Shown: positions 1 through 6,243 of the stretch, piece after piece
Numbering within the stretch: the first letter of the stretch is position 1
Layout of the letters: the number at the start of each line of letters is the position of its first letter
From: Leptolinea sp. UBA5366
GTDB lineage: Bacteria > Chloroflexota > Anaerolineae > Anaerolineales > Anaerolineaceae
Direction of reading: 5' to 3'
NCBI GenBank assembly: GCA_002407845.1
Contig: DHPK01000006.1
Location: 6,903 to 14,929, forward strand
DNA: 8,027 nt
Position numbers and translations under genes: made by a program
Notes under the pieces: model-generated
Told to the model about the DNA's origin: nothing
The model's input: the letters and a program-made list of their open reading frames with translations, nothing else
Database searches by the model: none

Positions 1-3000
1 ATGGAAATCCGTTGCCCCAGCTGTCAGAATATCAACCGCGAAAGTGCAAAATTTTGTACGAAATGCGGGCAGGCTCTTCCTGAGCTTGTATCAATATCAT
101 CCCCGGAAAAAAACAAAAAAGAGATCGAAACACGCTGCCCTTATTGTCAGCAGCCGTTGCTTGACGGGGCAGATCGTTGTGTCAGCTGCGGTGCGGCGAT
201 CATCCCTGAAGAAAAGAAATCAACAACTTCGAAACGAAGAAAAACAACCAGCCAGCCTCGTTTCTGTACTGGATGCGGAAATCCTGTCCGGGTCGGCGCA
301 AAGTTTTGTGTCACTTGCGGGAAAAAGATAGAAACGCTTCAAAAAGCTGAAAAGAAATCTGCAGCTAAAGGGACCCCAGCGAAAAATCTTGCTAAAACGC
401 CCAAGCCGGCTGATCCTGTCCCTGAGAAATCCCCAAGATCCGCTAAACCAATAAGAGCTGCGGCACCAAAGCGCAGATCTGCCTTCAGGGCAATTCTGGG
501 TGTGCTGGTAGTTGCTGTGATCGGTTTTGCATTCTATCGGTTCGTCTTGAAAACAGACAAGCCGCCGGTTGCAAAGGATGACAGAAGCCAAACCGCTGGA
601 GTTTCAGTTCAACAGGATGATTTCGGCGACCTGGATGGAATTCCCGGTATCGTCGATATCGAATCTTCACCCGTTGTGATCAGCAACCCAGAAGACACTT
701 TGGTTCCCGAGCCGTTACAAGTCAGCGGGACAAAAGCCGTCAATCAGGAGCTATTTACCGGCTTGACAGTCGCCGCAGCGGAAAACCAGCTTGATCGCGA
801 CAGGACATTCACTGGTTATCGCTTGGCTGATGAAGATATTTATGAAACTGCCAAACCACTGCGCGATCAGGGATTTCTACTGATCGATGCATTTGAATTT
901 AATGCGGGTCTGAATCATGGAGAGCGGCTGCCCAATGGAGTAGATTTACGCTTCGATATGCAGGCATTCAATATCCCCGATGTGCTATGGGAAGATATCG
1001 CATTGATTCGTTTAACAGAGGATGGACAAGTAGAGCGTCTGCCGAGCAAGCGCGACGGAGCGATCCTGATCGCAAGTTCGGACGCCAATTCAATTATTGG
1101 CGCGATTGTAATTGGAACAGGAATTGGCATGGTTGTCGGAAAAACCGTTGAACATGGCGGAAAACGCTCCTGGGCTCAAATGAACTGGCGATCCTATGAC
1201 GATTCTGGAAAGCATGAAAGCTTTCTGTCCGGCTCTGAAGACCGCCTAAAAAATTATTCAATTTATTGGCCCGATGATCTTCCGTTCACCAATAAAGAAA
1301 AGGTAAAAGCAATAACCAAAGAGCTGCAAGCCTTGACAGATCAGCACCTTGTGAAAATCGATGAATCGATCTGGAACGCAAAAAGGGCTGGTGATTCAAT
1401 TGGCTACTCAGTCAAGGTCCGTGAAGCCCTGGTAAAAATGAAATCGGATCCAAAGTATAAAGATATCGTCAAACGATTGAGCGATCCGGCGTTGGTCATT
1501 CCGTTGCCTGTCCAGCTTGGAATTCAATCTCTGGTTGAAGCAGACTACTATTTGTATGAAGTGAGGAAATTTAAACGACCCAGTCATGATGTGGAAGTCT
1601 ATTTCCTGGATGATTGGCCGCATGACGGCAGCGTTTTGGGAATGTCGGAAAATCCTTATTTAGGGAGCCCTTATATTCATATCAATATTTCAACCGCTGT
1701 CGGACTGCCTTTCGACGTAGCGCAGCTTAAGGACGCTAACCGCAAGGCGGGATTCCGGACGCAAATTGATGATTTGCAGCTGACAATCATGCATGAATTA
1801 TTTCATGTCGTTCAATCGGGATATGTCTGGATGGACAGGGAGGATTATCTTTGGTTTTGGGAAGCGACTGCAGTGCTATTGGAAAAAGAAGCTTATGAAT
1901 ATGCGTTGAAAAATAAATTTACGTCTGTACAGCCCTTAGTCGATCCGCAGAAAAAAGGAAATCTGATGCAGCGGGCTTATGACGATATTCTGACAACTGT
2001 ATTTTGGGATACTTATGCCTACAGCTTTGGAAATTCAGCGGATTGGGGAAAGTCAGGAGACGTGAAAAAAGTGACGACCAATCAAGGGTATGCAGCGTCA
2101 CACTTTCTTGAAACGCTTCGTGATAAATACTACAGCCACGATAAAAATAAGTTTTTGAAGGATTTGATCGAAAGGTTTGCAGCGTCCTATGCGTTAAGCT
2201 CCGATATTCAGGGACTGCTGCGCGACCAATTGGGAATTGGCGCCAAAACTTACCAACAAGAATTTGTCGAATTTTGCAGCCAACAAAAAACACCCATTAT
2301 CAATTCTATGGCGGAAGTTTGGAAAAAAGGCGGGTTCCAATGGAAACGATCCCTCCCATTCCTGACCACTCAGAAATCAAAACTTGAAATTGAAATTTCC
2401 AATCAATCCGAATTCACTGCACTTGCTCAATCATTGGGTGTAATTCGTGAAGCTGGCGACAAGTCAGTTTATCAAATTGGGATCCGCAATAAAAATTATC
2501 GATCTGAATCTCCCTCTGTTTGGGTTGCAGCTGATCCGGATAAAGATTCATTAAAGGCGACTGCTTTAACCGAAGACGGGATTAAGTATTTTAGTTATGA
2601 TACCGGGGCTTATGCCGTATATTCGGTAATGGGCAGCCCAGCTGCTGCTGGAAAAGATGCACCGATACTCGAAGCAATTTTGCTGCCGGTGCCTGAAACG
2701 CCGCAACTTGAGATCAAAGGCCGAGACCTGGTCATCACGATGCCAAAGAAAAGCTTTCTGTTCGATCAAAAATTGGCAGAAAACTGGCTGGTTGTGATTT
2801 CCATGAAAAGCGGCGCGAACAGCACGGTTTTTGCGCTCGAGAACAAAGCGCTGACGCTTGAAATACCGCTAAACAATAATGGAATTGTTAAAGACCCATC
2901 GAAAGAACCATTCAAAGACAAGGTGGTCGCAGCTACGACACGATACGCAGCTGCGTATCCCGGCGCGAAACAACGGACTTATAACTGGGACGCGCTTCAG

Positions 3001-3732
3001 GAGCTTTCGGACAAGCCGATTAAGGGGAAACCGGATGTGGTGTATACCGTCGCCGTAATGGAGATGACCACAGAAGAGAAACCATTTTATACGCAGCAAA
3101 GCAAATCTGCCAGCATCCCGGTGGTATTCGAAGATAATGTTGGTCATTTGGAGATCATTCCAAATCCTTGCAAGGTCGATGATAACGATTGTTATTTTAA
3201 ATGGACTTTTCTTCCATTTGGCTTGTCCAATGGTTGTTTCATCGATGCCCTTAATAGAGTTCCTTCAATACCAGTCGAAAAAGGCGGCAGTTTTCAATTC
3301 AGCTCTCAAGGGAGTATGGAAAAATTGGGGTACACGACTTCATGCAACTTTTCAATCAACGGGGTAGTTAATCCGGATACGAAAAAAGGAACTGCCACCT
3401 TGGAGCTGAATATGATCGAGGATTATTATATGGAGAGTGATAAATATAAACCCGCAACAGGCTGCACATCAGTTTCTATCAGTCACTATGAATATGAATT
3501 AGCAGGAAAAGCTGAATTTGATCTTAGTGAAAAAGGAGGATTTGACTTTGAGGTCTACCCTGATGTAGCCAGCAGAATGCCGTCCGATGTTCCGCTTTTT
3601 TATCTGGATGGGATTAAAAATGGAAGTTATGAGAATACATGTAGTATGTTTACTGGGAATTCGTCTGGCAGCGGAGAAGAACCCAAGCATGGTCGTGCAG
3701 TGATCAGATTTAAATACGTCCCTGGCCCTTGA
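1..3732 (+). CDS. Membrane-anchored triple zinc-ribbon protein with an extracytoplasmic gluzincin-like metallopeptidase domain
   Basis: The 1,243-residue product is not a family I can name. Three CxxC...CxxC zinc ribbons come first: Cys5/8/19/22, Cys46/49/60/63 and Cys89/92/103/106. A Lys/Pro/Ala-rich linker (about 110-160) ends in the basic PKRRS, followed by a membrane helix at about 161-183. The basic side suggests that the ribbons are cytoplasmic and the rest is outside. Residues about 400-790 look like a zinc metallopeptidase: HELFH at 598-602 and a third-ligand candidate Glu621 in WFWEATA, 19 residues later, as in gluzincins. A helical stretch near 696 (GYAASHFLETL) fits the family's C-terminal subdomain. 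Beta-rich regions follow: one fibronectin-III-like (about 895-1047), then one with six cysteines (1057-1214). A Gly-rich hydrophobic segment (365-380) makes the topology less certain. The ATG at base 1 is chosen because the first ribbon begins at residue 5, but its ribosome-binding site is outside the window. Fold and motifs are seen; peptidase activity is inferred. Confidence 0.85.
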   Translation: MEIRCPSCQNINRESAKFCTKCGQALPELVSISSPEKNKKEIETRCPYCQQPLLDGADRCVSCGAAIIPEEKKSTTSKRRKTTSQPRFCTGCGNPVRVGAKFCVTCGKKIETLQKAEKKSAAKGTPAKNLAKTPKPADPVPEKSPRSAKPIRAAAPKRRSAFRAILGVLVVAVIGFAFYRFVLKTDKPPVAKDDRSQTAGVSVQQDDFGDLDGIPGIVDIESSPVVISNPEDTLVPEPLQVSGTKAVNQELFTGLTVAAAENQLDRDRTFTGYRLADEDIYETAKPLRDQGFLLIDAFEFNAGLNHGERLPNGVDLRFDMQAFNIPDVLWEDIALIRLTEDGQVERLPSKRDGAILIASSDANSIIGAIVIGTGIGMVVGKTVEHGGKRSWAQMNWRSYDDSGKHESFLSGSEDRLKNYSIYWPDDLPFTNKEKVKAITKELQALTDQHLVKIDESIWNAKRAGDSIGYSVKVREALVKMKSDPKYKDIVKRLSDPALVIPLPVQLGIQSLVEADYYLYEVRKFKRPSHDVEVYFLDDWPHDGSVLGMSENPYLGSPYIHINISTAVGLPFDVAQLKDANRKAGFRTQIDDLQLTIMHELFHVVQSGYVWMDREDYLWFWEATAVLLEKEAYEYALKNKFTSVQPLVDPQKKGNLMQRAYDDILTTVFWDTYAYSFGNSADWGKSGDVKKVTTNQGYAASHFLETLRDKYYSHDKNKFLKDLIERFAASYALSSDIQGLLRDQLGIGAKTYQQEFVEFCSQQKTPIINSMAEVWKKGGFQWKRSLPFLTTQKSKLEIEISNQSEFTALAQSLGVIREAGDKSVYQIGIRNKNYRSESPSVWVAADPDKDSLKATALTEDGIKYFSYDTGAYAVYSVMGSPAAAGKDAPILEAILLPVPETPQLEIKGRDLVITMPKKSFLFDQKLAENWLVVISMKSGANSTVFALENKALTLEIPLNNNGIVKDPSKEPFKDKVVAATTRYAAAYPGAKQRTYNWDALQELSDKPIKGKPDVVYTVAVMEMTTEEKPFYTQQSKSASIPVVFEDNVGHLEIIPNPCKVDDNDCYFKWTFLPFGLSNGCFIDALNRVPSIPVEKGGSFQFSSQGSMEKLGYTTSCNFSINGVVNPDTKKGTATLELNMIEDYYMESDKYKPATGCTSVSISHYEYELAGKAEFDLSEKGGFDFEVYPDVASRMPSDVPLFYLDGIKNGSYENTCSMFTGNSSGSGEEPKHGRAVIRFKYVPGP

Positions 3733-3776
3733 AGATAGCGGTCAGGCGTAAAGAAAAAATTATTTCGAACCTTTTT

Positions 3777-3781
3777 GGAGG
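3777..3781 (+). promoter_or_regulatory. Shine-Dalgarno GGAGG for the small zinc-ribbon protein
   Basis: GGAGG lies five bases before the ATG at 3787. It fixes that start and rules out the in-frame TTG at 3775, which overlaps the site itself. Confidence 0.8.
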
Positions 3782-3786
3782 CAGAA

Positions 3787-4200
3787 ATGGAATGTGCAAA
3801 TTGTGGAACGGAATTGAACACAGGGGATTTGTTCTGCCCTGCTTGCGGCACTTCGGCTGGTCAGCTGTCTGTTTCCGCTTCCCCTGAAAAAATACCTGCA
3901 TGGGCGGAACCCCCTGCAACGGCAGTTTCTCCATCTCGAGCGGTGAAGTCGCGCCCTTCGACGAAGAATGAAATCATGGGCGTCGGAGCAGTGATCGGTA
4001 TGTATCTGCTAATGGCAATTCCCATTATCGGTCAGATTCTCATGATCGTATGGGCTTTCGGGAGCGGAAAGAAGATGCGCAAAAATATTGCAGCTGCTCA
4101 TTTGATCCTGATGCTGTTGTTCATTGGCTTCTATGTGCTTTTATTAAAGTATTATGGTATTGATTATGAGATGCTGCAGGACTTGATTTCGGGAATTTAG
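3787..4200 (+). CDS. Small zinc-ribbon membrane protein
   Basis: This 137-residue protein has one zinc ribbon (Cys3, Cys6, Cys17, Cys20) and a Pro/Ser-rich linker (about 30-60). A long hydrophobic stretch (about 63-92, containing LLMAIPIIGQILMIVWAFG) is followed by a basic loop GKKMRKN and a second membrane helix (about 102-121). The AIP...VWAF pattern followed by a Lys-rich loop resembles a widespread group of small uncharacterised bacterial membrane proteins. The 30-residue first segment may be a kinked hairpin around Pro79 rather than one helix, which would keep both the ribbon and the basic loop in the cytoplasm. It starts 54 bases after the large zinc-ribbon protein with no terminator between, so the two are probably one operon. 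The shared N-terminal ribbon suggests a related role or a common partner. Function is unknown. Confidence 0.85.
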   Translation: MECANCGTELNTGDLFCPACGTSAGQLSVSASPEKIPAWAEPPATAVSPSRAVKSRPSTKNEIMGVGAVIGMYLLMAIPIIGQILMIVWAFGSGKKMRKNIAAAHLILMLLFIGFYVLLLKYYGIDYEMLQDLISGI

Positions 4201-4248
4201 GATTCCAGAGCAATCTTGCTGATTGTCACATTTTTTGGAAATTGCCTA

Positions 4249-4276
4249 TTGACATTTTTTCCGGAACGAATAAAAT
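4249..4276 (+). promoter_or_regulatory. Sigma70-type promoter of the T-box/trpB unit
   Basis: A perfect -35 TTGACA (4249-4254) is followed by a 16-base spacer and the -10 TAAAAT (4271-4276). Transcription should begin near A4283, just upstream of T-box stem I. The promoter sits 49 bases past the stop of the zinc-ribbon gene, which makes trpB transcription independent of that pair. Confidence 0.8.
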
Positions 4277-4506
4277 GACATCAATCAATCAAAAATAACC
4301 GATGATTGAGACTAGTAGGTTCAGCAAAGCAGCTTACAGAGAATTGCGCAGTGCTGAGAGCGCAGCCGCCAGCCGCGGAACCGAATGGACTCATGAGGGC
4401 AGGACGAAAATCGAACTGATGAGTAGTGCCTGACGGGAACTTCACCCGTTATCAAGGAAGTACGCATGATGGTGCGTAGAACAAGTGGGCGTGAGAACAC
4501 GTCAAG

Positions 4507-4549
4507 TTGGGTGGTACCGCAGAAGCTGAATGAAACGCTTTTGTCCCAG
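4507..4549 (+). promoter_or_regulatory. T-box antiterminator
   Basis: Helix A1 pairs 4507-4511 (TTGGG) with 4545-4549 (CCCAG). Then comes the seven-base bulge TGGTACC (4512-4518), which binds the free tRNA acceptor end. Helix A2 pairs 4519-4526 (GCAGAAGC) with 4537-4544 (GCTTTTGT), closing a ten-base loop. Bases 4537-4547 are also the 5' arm of the terminator, so the two structures exclude each other. The four bases TGGT (4512-4515) should pair with an NCCA end. Confidence 0.9.
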
Positions 4550-4578
4550 GATAATAGGCCGGGGCAAAAGCGTTTTTT
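4533..4578 (+). terminator. T-box regulated intrinsic terminator
   Basis: A 15-base-pair stem joins 4533-4547 to 4561-4575 with a single G-U pair (T4544/G4564) and a 13-base loop. It runs into six T's at 4573-4578. It should form when tRNA-Trp is charged, stopping transcription 33 bases before the trpB start. Confidence 0.95.
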
Positions 4579-4597
4579 GTTTCCGGAGACCAGATAA

Positions 4598-4603
4598 GAG
4601 GAG
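4598..4603 (+). promoter_or_regulatory. Shine-Dalgarno GAGGAG of trpB
   Basis: GAGGAG sits seven bases before ATG 4611. It lies after the T-box terminator and fixes the start. Any longer N-terminus would have to be translated through the terminator hairpin. Confidence 0.85.
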
Positions 4604-4610
4604 AAAAATC

Positions 4611-6005
4611 ATGAAAACACTCAATACCAACAAGAATTCTGATCCGCATCGCACTTATTTATCCGAAGACCAGATCCCAACGCAATGGTACAACATCCGC
4701 GCTGACATGAAGACCAAACCAGCGCCGATTCTCCACCCTGGGACTTTTGAACCATTAACAAAAGAGGAACTGACCCCGATCTTCGCTGAAAAGCTGGTTG
4801 ATCAGGAATTGGACAACACTACGCCTTACATTGACATTCCCGATGAAGTGCGCGAAATCTATAAAATGTATCGCCCCTCTCCCTTGATTCGAGCTTACAA
4901 TCTCGAGAAGGCGCTTGATACACCGGCGAAAATCTATTACAAGTTTGAAGGTAACAACACTTCCGGCAGTCACAAGCTGAATTCGGCGATTGCGCAGGTC
5001 TACTATGCAAAAGAACAAGGCTTGGCAGGGATGACGACCGAAACCGGCGCTGGCCAGTGGGGCACTGCCATGGCGGAAGCCTGTTCGCTGTTCAACATGC
5101 CGCTGATCGTCTACATGGTGAAAGTCAGCTATGAGCAGAAGCCATTCAGGCGGACAGTCATGCAGACGTTCGACGCTGAAGTTTATCCAAGTCCGAGCGA
5201 TCATACCGAAATCGGCCGGAAAATTCTGGCGGAAAACCCGGGCACCGGCGGCAGCCTCGGCTGCGCGATCAGTGAAGCCGTTGAAACGGCTGTCTCAAAA
5301 GAAGGCTATCGCTATTTTCTTGGCTCCTGCCTGAATTACGTGATCCTGCATCAGTCGGTGATCGGTATCGAAGCGAAAATGGCAATGGATTCACTCGGTG
5401 AATATCCGGACGTGGTTGTCGGCTGCGCCGGCGGCGGTTCAAATCTTGGCGGATTGATTTCCGAATATGTTCATGACAAGCTGACCGGGAAGGGAAATCC
5501 GCGCCTGCTAGCAATTGAGCCTGCGTCCTGCCCGTCGCTGACCCGCGGAAAATATGCCTATGACTTTGCTGACACCGGTCGAATTACCCCGCTCTGCAAG
5601 ATGCACACAGTCGGCAGCCAGTTCATTCCTTCCCCGGATCATGCCGGCGGACTGCGGTTCCATGGCATGTCCCCGATCCTGTCTCAGCTCTACACGGATG
5701 GAATTTTGGAAGCCCAAGCTGTTGGTCAATTGGATGTTTTTGACGCCGCAGTCCTCTTTGCGAAGACTGAGACGATCTTGCCGGCGCCTGAGTCTGCGCA
5801 TGCCATTTTAGGCGCGATCAATGAAGCCAAGCTCTGCCGTGAGTCCGGAGAGCAGAAAACGATCTTGTTCGGACTGACCGGAACCGGCTATTTTGACATG
5901 ACGGCCTATGATTATTATTTATCCGGAAAAATGGAAAATAATTCGCTCAGCGAAGATGATTTGCAGCGCAGCCTGTCGATGCTGCCTCAAGTCCCCGGCA
6001 TGTGA
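4611..6005 (+). CDS. trpB: Tryptophan synthase beta chain, TrpB2 (TrpB-like) type
   Basis: The 464-residue cytoplasmic PLP enzyme should condense L-serine with indole to form L-tryptophan. The PLP lysine is Lys122 in GSHKLN (119-124). The catalytic glutamate is Glu144 in ETGAGQWG (144-151), where Trp150 replaces the His of classical TrpB. The glycine-rich phosphate loop is GGGSN (274-278). PAPESAHA (391-398) and GLTGTGYFD (421-429) are further conserved blocks. The long N-terminal region (1-90, with LHPGTFEPLT and IPDEVREIY) and the GQWG signature mark the TrpB2 group, which is often encoded apart from trpA. It is the only gene behind a Trp-specific T-box and is followed by a terminator, so it stands alone here. 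Within the family some members may use another serine derivative such as O-phosphoserine. The type is clear, but the exact substrate is inferred. Confidence 0.95.
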   Translation: MKTLNTNKNSDPHRTYLSEDQIPTQWYNIRADMKTKPAPILHPGTFEPLTKEELTPIFAEKLVDQELDNTTPYIDIPDEVREIYKMYRPSPLIRAYNLEKALDTPAKIYYKFEGNNTSGSHKLNSAIAQVYYAKEQGLAGMTTETGAGQWGTAMAEACSLFNMPLIVYMVKVSYEQKPFRRTVMQTFDAEVYPSPSDHTEIGRKILAENPGTGGSLGCAISEAVETAVSKEGYRYFLGSCLNYVILHQSVIGIEAKMAMDSLGEYPDVVVGCAGGGSNLGGLISEYVHDKLTGKGNPRLLAIEPASCPSLTRGKYAYDFADTGRITPLCKMHTVGSQFIPSPDHAGGLRFHGMSPILSQLYTDGILEAQAVGQLDVFDAAVLFAKTETILPAPESAHAILGAINEAKLCRESGEQKTILFGLTGTGYFDMTAYDYYLSGKMENNSLSEDDLQRSLSMLPQVPGM

Positions 6006-6078
6006 GCGCAACTCTACAACTTTAGGTCAGTCTGCGGAGCGAAAACCAACTGATTGTCAACTATACTTTTGCAATAAA

Positions 6079-6115
6079 AAAGCTGCCTCGTCTAATCCAG
6101 AGACGGGGCAGTTTT
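6079..6115. terminator. Bidirectional intrinsic terminator between trpB and the phosphohexomutase gene
   Basis: The stem pairs 6079-6093 with 6101-6115 around a seven-base loop. Its core is CTGCCTCGTCT with AGACGGGGCAG, with one G-T pair inside and one at the edge. On the + strand it ends in TTTT (6112-6115). On the - strand the A-run at 6076-6081 gives six T's. It lies 73 bases past the trpB stop and about 130 bases past the mutase stop on the other strand, so it can serve both convergent genes. Confidence 0.85.
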
Positions 6116-6243
6116 ACGAATTAGGATTAATTAAGGGTTACTAAGCTAACCGAAAAAAACTGTCTGCCTGTACCTGAATCGCCTCGAAGAGTATGCGCTG
6201 AATTCAATGAGTGACACAGTCAGCTGTGCCCGGCAAGAAAAAC

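Larger units (their letters stand above)
4283..4580 (+). promoter_or_regulatory. T-box riboswitch, tryptophan specifier (UGG)
   Basis: This leader senses uncharged tRNA-Trp and lets transcription continue into trpB. In stem I, TGAG (4307-4310) pairs with CTCA (4390-4393) and GGTTC (4318-4322) pairs with GAACC (4378-4382). Between these helices lies the specifier loop with its usual S-turn pieces, AGTA (4314-4317) opposite GAA (4383-4385). The codon TGG follows at 4386-4388, then a purine, A4389. Higher up are an AGAGA element (4338-4342) and a distal hairpin (4345-4349 with 4360-4364, 10-base loop). Three small hairpins follow: 4433-4437/4445-4449, 4461-4466/4473-4478 and 4488-4493/4498-4503. 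The T-box sequence GGGTGGTACCGC (4509-4520) and a terminator complete it. The layout is that of a standard transcription-attenuating T-box, and the TGG specifier agrees with the trpB downstream. Confidence 0.96.

Noticed and set aside
3775..3786. TTG start four codons upstream for the small zinc-ribbon protein
   Set aside because: The TTG overlaps the GGAGG site that serves ATG 3787.
4211..4236. Possible terminator after the small zinc-ribbon gene (CAATC/GATTG hairpin followed by six T's)
   Set aside because: The stem is only five pairs, AT-rich, and separated from the T-run by five bases, which is too weak to call.
4530..4610. N-terminal extension of trpB beginning inside the T-box
   Set aside because: It would translate the terminator hairpin and has no ribosome-binding site. 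ATG 4611 has GAGGAG at good spacing, and TrpB2 similarity begins after it.
4755..5204. 149-codon open frame on the - strand inside trpB
   Set aside because: It is a shadow of the TrpB2 gene with an unremarkable translated sequence.
6215..6228. Small inverted repeat CACAG-TCAG-CTGTG downstream of the mutase stop
   Set aside because: It has five pairs and no T-run on the relevant strand. A far better terminator lies at 6079-6115.
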